A stretch of DNA of 64,000 nucleotides from CBDEGK01 sp965237855 (GTDB lineage Bacteria > Pseudomonadota > Gammaproteobacteria > Pseudomonadales > Halieaceae), in NCBI GenBank assembly GCA_965237855.1, contig CBDEGK010000004.1, positions 310,001 through 374,000 on the forward strand. The letters are read 5' to 3'. The notes beneath the pieces are model-generated. The model searched no databases, was not told the DNA's origin, and was given only the letters and a program-made list of their open reading frames with translations. Shown here one piece after another: positions 57,247 through 64,000 of this stretch. Positions within the stretch are counted from its first letter, which is position 1; each line of letters starts with the position of its first letter. Position numbers and translations under genes: made by a program.

Positions 57247-58017
57247 ATGAGCCCAACGCCGCTACTCCAGGAATTCGAATCTTTTGCCGAGCATGCAGCT
57301 TCGGTGTTAGACGGCGCGCTGCTGGTCGCACGGGTGGTAAACCCGGATACCGACACTGACTGGTGTCGCCAACGCATCACTCACCTGGCGCAGATGATGG
57401 GTGATGACATCAGCGCCCTGCGCATCGCTCGCAAATTGCGCGAGGCCGGATTCTCCGGCTCAGAGCAATATTACAAGTCCGACAACAGCGCGCTTGAGCA
57501 TGTGCTGCGACACCGGGAGGGTATCCCCATCAGCCTGGCGGCGGTAGTGCTGAGCATTTGCGAGCAGCGGGAACTCAAGGCTCACGGCGTGAACTTTCCC
57601 AGTCACTTCCTGGTATCCGTGGAGAGTACGCTCATTGACCCGTTCAACATGGAGCTACTCAATGAGATGGACGTTGTACGCTGGCTCAAAGATAACGAGC
57701 TGGACAGCGGCAGCGCCTTCCAGGTGGCGGGGCCGCGAGATATTGTGGTGCGCATGCTCAATAACCTGGGTGCTTTGGCCAGCTCCAATGGAGACGCCGT
57801 CCGGGCACTGGAAATTACCGATTTCAAATTGGCTGTGAATCCCGAACTCTTCTACATCCACCTGGAACGGGTCGATCATTGGTTGGAATTAGGGGTAAGC
57901 GCTATGGCGCGACAGGACATGGAAAAAGCCATCGAGCTCGCCCCAGACGAGGCGACCCGGGAAAAACTAATACAAGGCCTGGACAGTATCGAGGATCAAC
58001 CCTCCGCCCTGCATTGA
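57247..58017 (+). CDS. SirB1-type transglutaminase-like/TPR protein
   Basis: A 256-residue protein. The N-terminal two-thirds have the transglutaminase-like core 2 pattern (HREGIPISLAAVVLSICEQRELKAHGVNFPSHFLVSV ... LIDPFN), with the His and Asp of the fold in PSHFLV and LIDPFN. The C-terminal 90 residues contain TPR-like helices (RMLNNLGALASSNGDAVRALEITDFKLAVNPELFYIH). This is the SirB1/YchA family, found next to release-factor or KdsA genes in enterobacteria, of unknown function. It is a housekeeping-type gene, divergent from the catabolic run and convergent with the SLC13 gene. This suggests the catabolic island ends near 57.2 kb. Confidence 0.87.
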   Translation: MSPTPLLQEFESFAEHAASVLDGALLVARVVNPDTDTDWCRQRITHLAQMMGDDISALRIARKLREAGFSGSEQYYKSDNSALEHVLRHREGIPISLAAVVLSICEQRELKAHGVNFPSHFLVSVESTLIDPFNMELLNEMDVVRWLKDNELDSGSAFQVAGPRDIVVRMLNNLGALASSNGDAVRALEITDFKLAVNPELFYIHLERVDHWLELGVSAMARQDMEKAIELAPDEATREKLIQGLDSIEDQPSALH

Positions 58018-58030
58018 TTACCTGCGCAGC

Positions 58031-59755
58031 TTAAAAGGGAAAAAAGATCGGGATCAGCAGAATCACTGCCACGGAATAGACAATCGACAGGGGCAGTCCC
58101 GCCCTGAAATAATCGCGAAATTCGTAACCACCCAAGTTTTGCACCATCAAGTTGGTGGTGTAGCCGTAGGGAGTGAGGAAACTGGCACTGGCGCCATAGG
58201 CAACCGCCATCACAAACGGCATGTGGTTGAGCCCGTAACTCTGCGCTATGCCGAAGGCAATGGGAAAACTCAGGGCGGCGGCGGCATTGTTGGTCATCAT
58301 CTCGGTCAGGACCAGGGTCAGGAAGAAAATACAAACCAGTGCGCCATAGGGTCCCAGGCCCGCCAGGTTGTTGTGGAAAGTTTCGGCAATCACTGCCACC
58401 AGGCCGGAGTTGTTCAGCGCCTGGGCCAGGGTCAGCGCTGAGGCGATGATAAGCCACAGTTCAAAGGGAAAGCGCCGTCGCAATTCGCCGCCGTTGACCA
58501 GGCCGGTAATCAGCATCACCGTCAGCAGAAACACCAGGCCTTTGATCAGGGGCAACAAATTGAGCGTCGCCAGCACGATGACCGCTATCAGCCCGAAGGT
58601 GGCGATATTGTTCTGCATGAGCGTCGCCCGGGCTTCTACCACCTCGTCATCAATAATCACGAAGTTTTTATCCAGGTTTTTACGCTCGTGAAAATCCGGG
58701 CCCACCGCCAGCATCATGCTGTCTCCGGCCTGGATGCGGATATTACCGAGCTTGCCTGACAGGCGCTTACCGCCGCGACGCATACCGACAACCGCGGCGT
58801 CAAACAGCGAGCGAAAACCGCTTTCCTTGATGGTGCGCCCCTCAATGGTGGCATTGGGCATCACCACCACTTCGATGACATTTTGGCCCAGCAATCCCTC
58901 GTTGAGAGCAAACAGGGTGAGGCCTTTAATCGATTCCAGGGCGCTGACTTTTTTCACGTCGCCGGAGAAAATTAATTTGTCTCCCACTTCAAGGTGTTCG
59001 AACGGGCTCACCGGTGAGATGAGGTGAACATCGCGCACGATCTCCACCAGGAACAACTCTTCCATGTCGCGCAGTTTGTTGTCCTTAACCGACCTTCCCA
59101 CCAGCGGCGAGCCAGCATCGACTTCTGCCTCAATCAGGTATTCATTGAAATCGACGCTCTCAATGCCGCGATCTGGCAGCAACTTGCCGGAGATAAACAA
59201 CACCATCAGACCCAGCACCGTCACACTGCCACCGACCGCCAGGAAGTCGAAGAAGGCCAAACCCTGGCCGGTTACATCCTCCAGGAAACTGCTGACAATC
59301 AGGTTGGTGGAGGTGCCGATCAAGGTCATGGTGCCGCCGAGGATCGCCGCATAGGAAAGTGGAATCAGTAGTTTGGAGGCGGCGTGATGGCGGTTGTTGC
59401 GCACAGAGTTTGCCAGCGTCGCCACCACCGCCGTGTTATTGACGAAGGCGGAAAAGAACGCGGTAACAGTGCCGAGCTTGATCAAGCTGGCGCTGTAACT
59501 CTCGCTGATCAGTTTTTCCGAAACCCGGTTAAGCCAGCTCAATTTTTCCAGCCCGACAGAAACCAGCATTAACAACAACAGGGTAATAAGCCCCGAGTTG
59601 GACATCTTGTCCAAGACTTCCCGGGTATCAACCAGACCGAGAAAATAGGAGATCAACATGGTGCAGGTGAACACCCAGGCCGCTGGCCAGTCGGTGAGTA
59701 TCAGGCTGCTGATCAGCGCGATGAACAGCAGTGAAATAATGAGTAATTCAATCAT
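58031..59755 (-). CDS. SLC13-type permease with internal RCK_C (TrkA-C) domains
   Basis: A 574-residue inner-membrane transporter. The first transmembrane block (about 1-185) includes AFVNNTAVVATLANSVRN and GTMTLIGTSTNLIVSSF. Two cytosolic TrkA-C domains follow at about 200-370 (VGRSVKDNKLRDMEELFLVEIVRD, VVMPNATIEGRTIKESGFRSLF), then a second transmembrane block with TEMMTNNAAAALSFP. This CitMHS/ArsB-like layout includes the algal SLT sulfate transporters and bacterial di- or tricarboxylate/anion carriers. Its start overlaps the stop of a sulfotransferase gene (ATGA), which favours sulfate as cargo, but this is inference. No regulator is nearby. Confidence 0.9.
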   Translation of the reverse strand: MIELLIISLLFIALISSLILTDWPAAWVFTCTMLISYFLGLVDTREVLDKMSNSGLITLLLLMLVSVGLEKLSWLNRVSEKLISESYSASLIKLGTVTAFFSAFVNNTAVVATLANSVRNNRHHAASKLLIPLSYAAILGGTMTLIGTSTNLIVSSFLEDVTGQGLAFFDFLAVGGSVTVLGLMVLFISGKLLPDRGIESVDFNEYLIEAEVDAGSPLVGRSVKDNKLRDMEELFLVEIVRDVHLISPVSPFEHLEVGDKLIFSGDVKKVSALESIKGLTLFALNEGLLGQNVIEVVVMPNATIEGRTIKESGFRSLFDAAVVGMRRGGKRLSGKLGNIRIQAGDSMMLAVGPDFHERKNLDKNFVIIDDEVVEARATLMQNNIATFGLIAVIVLATLNLLPLIKGLVFLLTVMLITGLVNGGELRRRFPFELWLIIASALTLAQALNNSGLVAVIAETFHNNLAGLGPYGALVCIFFLTLVLTEMMTNNAAAALSFPIAFGIAQSYGLNHMPFVMAVAYGASASFLTPYGYTTNLMVQNLGGYEFRDYFRAGLPLSIVYSVAVILLIPIFFPF

Positions 59756-61014
59756 GCATTCTCGGCTTCCCGCTGTACGGGAAATGCGTCAAGGTAATAG
59801 GCAAAGTCCCGGTACAGGTCTTCTCTCTGAATACCGAACTGTCCCTCCAGGTCATACTCTACCTTACCAGAGCGGCCGCGGGGATGATCTTCGATGTACT
59901 GATCAATGGCGGCGCGGGCAGCCGCGTCCAGGCCGATACCGGCGAGGTCGTAGATCTCGCCGAGCACGCCCATATTGTCTGCCATGTATTCATGGAAGTA
60001 GACATGCTTGGTCTGGGCCTCGGGTAACACCTGCGCATCACGCACCAGGCCCTGCAGCAGGGAATCCTGGATACGCCGGGCGTGAGCAACAATATCGCCG
60101 AGGTCGACCGGGTCCAGGCGCATCCGCGAGGTATAGGCGAGCATGGTAATCCAACTGGTAAAGATGGAAACCGGGTCACGGTGGGTGACCACGAAGGTAG
60201 CATCGGGAAATGTCTGTACCAGCTCGGGTAGAAAAGCCAGGTGCTGGGGGCTCTTCAGCACCCATTGTTGCGGGCCACGCAGCCACTGCAGCGCCTTCAA
60301 CACCCGCTTGAGAAAATCGTAGTGTTCCTGCCGACGGTTGCCGATATACCAGTCAAACCAGTTCGGCACATCAACCACCGTGCCGCACATCATGGTCCCA
60401 AAATCCAGCCACTGCAGCTCGATCTCCTCGTGGATACTCTCAACTTGCAGATCGTGCATGCTGCTGAACAGGGGCATCATTGAGTTCATTGTCGCCAGCT
60501 GGTTGACGCAATTATCGTAGCGATCATCACTGCCCTCCCCTGACAACGTTGCCTGGCTGGGAATAGGCTCGAGCGATTCCCAGTAACGCAGTGAGCGCAG
60601 TCGATCATCCGCGGCAATGAGATTGAGCATATTGGTGGTGCCGGAACGAGGTAAGCCGGCGATAATCAGCGGTCGTACTATCTCGATCTCGTCAATTTCC
60701 GGATGTGCCAGATACAAAGCCTCGAGGCGGCTGCGCTGCACCACCGCGTTGACGATAAAATTGAAGGCGGTGATTTTCCCCATCTGGCTGAGCTTGCTTT
60801 CAAGGTTCACATTTTCAATGTAGTCCCCCATGCGCTGCAGGAAATCCGCTTCCTCATACAGCGGCACATCGCTCTGTTCCCGCGCCTGCTTGAGCACCGA
60901 CTCTACGCTGATCTCTATGGGTAACTCCGCCACCATGGCGAGGATTTCCTCCGCCGCCGGCGTGTGCTTTGGATCGCTCAGGTCCTCGAGAACCACTCTT
61001 TTGCTCATTCGCAT
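59752..61014 (-). CDS. sulfotransferase family protein
   Basis: A 420-residue member with the phosphosulfate loop GLPRSGTT at 120-127 and the 3'-phosphate strand VVTHRDPVSIFTSWITML. The N-terminal 110 residues are a helical extension (VLKQAREQSD, NFIVNAVVQRSRLEALY) as in the copy at 5582-6736, to which it is more alike than to the membrane-associated copy at 43220. The stop overlaps the start of the SLC13/RCK permease gene by four bases. Coupling of a PAPS-using enzyme to an anion permease that could bring in sulfate is a sensible unit. The acceptor is unknown. The upstream gap carries two outward DnaA-box-like sequences. Confidence 0.87.
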   Translation of the reverse strand: MRMSKRVVLEDLSDPKHTPAAEEILAMVAELPIEISVESVLKQAREQSDVPLYEEADFLQRMGDYIENVNLESKLSQMGKITAFNFIVNAVVQRSRLEALYLAHPEIDEIEIVRPLIIAGLPRSGTTNMLNLIAADDRLRSLRYWESLEPIPSQATLSGEGSDDRYDNCVNQLATMNSMMPLFSSMHDLQVESIHEEIELQWLDFGTMMCGTVVDVPNWFDWYIGNRRQEHYDFLKRVLKALQWLRGPQQWVLKSPQHLAFLPELVQTFPDATFVVTHRDPVSIFTSWITMLAYTSRMRLDPVDLGDIVAHARRIQDSLLQGLVRDAQVLPEAQTKHVYFHEYMADNMGVLGEIYDLAGIGLDAAARAAIDQYIEDHPRGRSGKVEYDLEGQFGIQREDLYRDFAYYLDAFPVQREAENA

Positions 61015-61023
61015 TCCTTAAAC

Positions 61024-61089
61024 TTATCCACAAAACCCATAGGGGGTAGGAGCGGTCCGACGATTCGGGTGTCCGGAAATTGTGGATAA
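61024..61089. promoter_or_regulatory. pair of inverted DnaA-box sequences in an intergenic gap
   Basis: TTATCCACA (61024-61032) and its complement TGTGGATAA (61081-61089) match the consensus DnaA box exactly and face each other across 48 bases in the gap between lipA and the sulfotransferase gene. They could bind DnaA, or be arms of a long hairpin after lipA. Confidence 0.45.
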
Positions 61090-61097
61090 CTTTTGAT

Positions 61098-62123
61098 TTA
61101 TTTTGAGAGGTTTACCGCGTTGATGCGATTGGGATCGACTTGTTCCAGGCCCAGATTGTTTTTCTCCAGGATGCGATCCGCACGATAGCTGGAACGCACC
61201 AGTGGGCCCGAGGCGACTTCCACAAAACCCAGTTCTAATCCAATTTCTCGCCAGCGGGCAAATTCGTCGGGATGCACCCAGCGCTCTACCGGCAAATGGT
61301 TTTTGGTGGGCCGCAAATATTGACCCAGCGTCAACAGGTCTACGTCGTGATGACGCAGGTCTTCCATGGTCTGGCGGATCTCCGGTTCGGTCTCCCCCAG
61401 CCCCAGCATCAGGCTGGATTTGGTCAAAATGTCCGGCTGTCGCTGCTTGCCATAGGCGAGTACATCGAGGGTTTGTTGATAGCCGGCGCGGGGGTCACGC
61501 ACTGGATGGGTAAGGCGTTCGACGGTTTCTATATTCTGGGCAAACACTTGCAGACCCGAGTCGACAACGGTTGCTACCGCTTGTTTACTGCCACAAAAAT
61601 CCGGCGTCAGTGCCTCCACCGCCGTCCGTGGGTTCATTTCCCGGATGGCGCGCACACAGGCGGCGTAATGCGAGGCACCGCCATCCGCCAGGTCATCGCG
61701 GTCCACCGAGGTGAGTACCACGTAGCGCAGATCCATCAGCTTTACAGAACGTGCGGAGTTGGCGGGCTCTTCCCGATCCAGCCAACCCGCCGGGTTACCG
61801 GTATCCACCGCACAAAAACGGCAGGCGCGGGTGCACACAGCACCCATTAACATGATGGTGGCCGTGCCATTACTCCAGCATTCCCCCATATTGGGGCAGT
61901 GGCTTTCTTCACACACGGTGGCCAGCCGATTTTCACTCACGGTATCCATGACGGCCTGGAACTTCGGACTCCGCTCCAGTCGCATGCGCAACCAGGGCGG
62001 CTTGCGCTGGCTGGGAATATCGCGATTCGGGTTCTCCTTGATGCCATCTTTGATGGCGGAGAAACCCAGCGTGGTATCAAACTTGCTGCCGCTCTGCGGT
62101 TTATAGGAGTTGGATGCACTCAT
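61098..62123 (-). CDS. lipA: lipoyl synthase
   Basis: A 341-residue radical-SAM enzyme inserting two sulfurs into protein-bound octanoyl chains to make lipoyl groups. The auxiliary [4Fe-4S] cluster is held by C71, C76 and C82 (CEESHCPNMGEC), and the C-terminal RSSYRAD supplies the conserved serine ligand. The radical-SAM cluster is C97-x3-C101-x2-C104 (CTRACRFC). Length and motifs are full. The usual neighbour lipB does not lie next to it on either side. It lies 62 bases downstream of the 7TM-DISM gene on the same strand. A housekeeping function, or a second LipA serving dehydrogenases of the catabolic pathway, are both possible. Confidence 0.96.
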   Translation of the reverse strand: MSASNSYKPQSGSKFDTTLGFSAIKDGIKENPNRDIPSQRKPPWLRMRLERSPKFQAVMDTVSENRLATVCEESHCPNMGECWSNGTATIMLMGAVCTRACRFCAVDTGNPAGWLDREEPANSARSVKLMDLRYVVLTSVDRDDLADGGASHYAACVRAIREMNPRTAVEALTPDFCGSKQAVATVVDSGLQVFAQNIETVERLTHPVRDPRAGYQQTLDVLAYGKQRQPDILTKSSLMLGLGETEPEIRQTMEDLRHHDVDLLTLGQYLRPTKNHLPVERWVHPDEFARWREIGLELGFVEVASGPLVRSSYRADRILEKNNLGLEQVDPNRINAVNLSK

Positions 62124-62185
62124 GGGAGGTATTCTAGCCTGAATAGTGACAGGGCGCAGTCTCCTCTCAGCTTCGGCCCGCCGGT

Positions 62186-63985
62186 TCAGGTCAGGCCCGC
62201 CGGACTGACCCCGGATGCCCGCGGCCCCAGGCGCTGTTCACTGACTACCGTGTTGTAGCCCTCGATCTTGGCGACGCCCAGCGCTTTATCGGCAATTTCC
62301 AGCAATTCCAGCACACTGCGATCGCCCGCCGTAACCAGGCCTGTACTGACGGTATGTGGCACCCGCGTACCGTTGTCCATCCGCGTATCGTGCTCATTGA
62401 ACTTAATTCGGATACGATCAATAACCGCAGCACAGGTGTCGTGGCCAATGCCCATCAACAGGATGGCAAAACTACCACCGCGATACCGTGCCGCCGTGTC
62501 ATTGACCCGCAAGCTGCTGTTGAGGAGATGCGCCAACTCCGTCAGCGTACGATCCCCCGCTTTAATACCCCAGCGATCGTTCAGCAGTTCGAATTCATCG
62601 ATATCTATGACCACCAGGTGACATTCATCCCGGGAATCCGCCTCCTCCAACATCTCCGTTGCCTTGCGCTCGAAGGAACGACGATTGGGCAGGTGCGTCA
62701 GGGAATCGATCTCGCCCCGCTTCTGTGCTTCGCGCCACTCCAGCTCGACGCGTTCGGTAGCGCGCTGCCGCTCAAGAATGCGCTCGGCCATGGCCAGGCC
62801 CAGGAATGCGGCCTCCAGCACCAGGGCAACCTGGCTGATGGTATACCAGGGCGCCGGGTCGCCGGCGAATCCCAGGGCGCCAATACTCAGCAGCGCCACG
62901 GAAGCAGAGTGCAAGGTGAGGCCGATTAAAAACCACAACACATAGCCACCGATCCGGCGCCAGACATAAAACACAACCAGCGGGAACAATCCAAACATCA
63001 GCGCCAGTATGTACATAATGACGGTGCTGGTGGTACTCAGACCGATCACCGCGGTGACTATGCCGACACCACACAGCGCCACCAAGCCCAGGAAAAACCT
63101 GTCCATCCGTGGCCAATTGCTCTTCAGGCGTAAAAAACGACGGCCCAGCTCAAACATCATGGCGCCGGTTATAAATATCGTCCAGTCCGCCAGCACAATG
63201 GACAGGTGGGGCTGCTCTGGCACCAACATCTCACTGAAGTGCCCCAGTAATTCAGACCAGCTCAGGGTCGACATCACCAGGTAGCCCGAATACAGGGCCA
63301 ACATAAAGGATCCTGCGCGAACACTGACCATGCCGGCGATGAGAATAAATGCGAATAGGATGCCGTAGAAAAAGAAGTGAAAACTGCGGTCGGCAGCCGC
63401 CCAGGTATCGAACACAATGCGCGGTGCCACTCTCAGCGCAATAATCTGGGTATTGGCATAGTTCACACCCAGTCGCACATACAGAATGTCCAGTTCACCG
63501 GGTTTGGTCTCGAAAGGCACGGCAAAACTACGGAAACGTATTGGGCGTTCAGAGTACGGCGTGTCCTCGCGCAATTCGGTGGTGATGGCGCGGCTACCGT
63601 CTCCGGTCACCTCCTGCTCGGGCTCAATCTGGTACACGTTCATGATCTGGGCAAAGCCGTAGTCGTGGCTCAGCACCCACTGCAGGTTGCGGCTATCGAC
63701 ATTGCGCACCGCCAGGCGCAGCCAGAAGGCAGAACCGCTAACCCCCTGCGAAAGATCAGTGCTCTCCAGGGGACTAAATTTACCTTCCTGGTGAGCACGC
63801 ATGGCGTCGGCCAGCATCATGGCGCCGCCCGCGTCCTCCACAAACGTGGCAAAGCCGTCGAGTCTGGTAGTCTCGCTGTCACGGCTAAGATTTAGGTCGG
63901 CAACGGGCACACCCTGCTGAGAAAAAACCGGGGAGGTTGCCGTCAGCAGTAATAGCAGGAGTATTTTAGGAACAATCTTGGTCAT
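62186..63985 (-). CDS. 7TM-DISM receptor with degenerate GGDEF domain
   Basis: A 599-residue membrane signalling protein. A signal peptide (ILLLLLLTATSPVFSQ), a periplasmic 7TMR-DISM extracellular domain 2 of about 30-180 (GVSGSAFWLRLAVRN, LDILYVRLG), seven transmembrane helices from about 195-400, a short coiled linker and a C-terminal GGDEF-type domain (DSLTHLPNRRSFERKA at its start) are seen in order. The active-site motif reads RYRGGSFAILL, i.e. RGGSF in place of GGDEF, so both catalytic acidic residues are lost and cyclic-di-GMP synthesis is unlikely. It may act as a receptor or scaffold. The periplasmic domain is thought to bind carbohydrate-like ligands in this family. Upstream sequence leaves the window. 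Confidence 0.9.
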   Translation of the reverse strand: MTKIVPKILLLLLLTATSPVFSQQGVPVADLNLSRDSETTRLDGFATFVEDAGGAMMLADAMRAHQEGKFSPLESTDLSQGVSGSAFWLRLAVRNVDSRNLQWVLSHDYGFAQIMNVYQIEPEQEVTGDGSRAITTELREDTPYSERPIRFRSFAVPFETKPGELDILYVRLGVNYANTQIIALRVAPRIVFDTWAAADRSFHFFFYGILFAFILIAGMVSVRAGSFMLALYSGYLVMSTLSWSELLGHFSEMLVPEQPHLSIVLADWTIFITGAMMFELGRRFLRLKSNWPRMDRFFLGLVALCGVGIVTAVIGLSTTSTVIMYILALMFGLFPLVVFYVWRRIGGYVLWFLIGLTLHSASVALLSIGALGFAGDPAPWYTISQVALVLEAAFLGLAMAERILERQRATERVELEWREAQKRGEIDSLTHLPNRRSFERKATEMLEEADSRDECHLVVIDIDEFELLNDRWGIKAGDRTLTELAHLLNSSLRVNDTAARYRGGSFAILLMGIGHDTCAAVIDRIRIKFNEHDTRMDNGTRVPHTVSTGLVTAGDRSVLELLEIADKALGVAKIEGYNTVVSEQRLGPRASGVSPAGLT

Positions 63986-64000
63986 GCGCGAATCATGTTA

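Noticed and set aside
57128..57331. 68-codon N-terminal extension of the aldolase-II gene
   Set aside because: A strong ribosome site precedes ATG 57127, the extension has no family similarity, and it would overlap the divergent SirB1-type gene.
62175..62210. Direct and inverted GGCCCGCCGG/GGTCAG repeats at the end of the 7TM-DISM gene
   Set aside because: The hairpin has only 6-bp arms with no T-run and overlaps coding sequence; too weak to call a terminator.

Overview
The window looks like chromosomal DNA of a marine-type gammaproteobacterium, possibly a Cellvibrionales/Halieaceae/Spongiibacteraceae relative. This is an inference from the gene mix and not a computed placement. The mix is TonB receptors, several acyl-CoA ligases, Rieske and P450 oxygenases, DUF3604 proteins, PQQ dehydrogenases, LipA and a 7TM-DISM/GGDEF protein. 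I recognise 52 genes, tightly packed, with no gene-free stretch above about 200 bases. I saw no tRNA, rRNA, CRISPR array or insertion sequence.

Layout. 1-7.5 kb: a partial FAD dehydrogenase divergent from a BetI-like TetR gene, then a class III aminotransferase, a DUF4188 protein, an SDR, a carotenoid-cleavage-type oxygenase, a sulfotransferase and a Lys/Ala-rich histone-like protein. 7.6-16.7 kb: an HSL-type esterase and an acyl-CoA ligase on +, facing a minus-strand series (iron alcohol dehydrogenase, P450, small membrane protein, KshA-like Rieske oxygenase, acyl-CoA ligase, LLM flavoenzyme) that reads like a steroid or terpenoid oxidation module. 16.8-30 kb: a DUF3604 lipoprotein with a TIM-barrel isomerase, a VOC protein with an SDR, a TIGR03619-like LLM enzyme, a TonB receptor, further SDR, aldolase and epimerase genes, two deazaflavin (Ddn-type) reductases and a third acyl-CoA ligase. 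30-35 kb: an RND pump and adaptor divergent from their TetR gene, with two matching operator dyads. 35-46.8 kb: a secreted alpha/beta hydrolase and PQQ dehydrogenase, a broken DUF3604 gene, a second TonB receptor, an SDR with a sulfotransferase, and an M48 lipoprotein with a TetR. 46.8-57.1 kb: a long minus-strand run of aldolase-II, TauD dioxygenase, bile-acid:Na+ symporter family protein, PQQ dehydrogenase, LLM enzyme, DUF1214, a frameshifted quinone oxidoreductase and an intact DUF3604 protein. 57.2-64 kb: a SirB1-type protein, an SLC13/RCK permease overlapping a sulfotransferase, lipA, and a 7TM-DISM protein with a degenerate GGDEF motif.

Taken together the region suggests an accessory catabolic island for a hydrophobic polycyclic or terpenoid-like substrate. 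Outer-membrane uptake would be by TonB receptors, periplasmic oxidation or hydrolysis by the PQQ dehydrogenases, secreted hydrolase and DUF3604 proteins, and inner-membrane uptake by the BASS carrier. CoA activation and ring oxidation would follow in the cytoplasm. The substrate is not shown by the sequence. The recurring combination of DUF3604, PQQ dehydrogenase with an inserted c-haem, and sulfotransferase is the least understood and most interesting part.

Non-coding structure includes a 23-bp perfect inverted repeat present at two distant gene ends, a related hairpin acting as a terminator, perfect dyads abutting the start codons of both TonB receptors, and operator-like dyads at the TetR genes.
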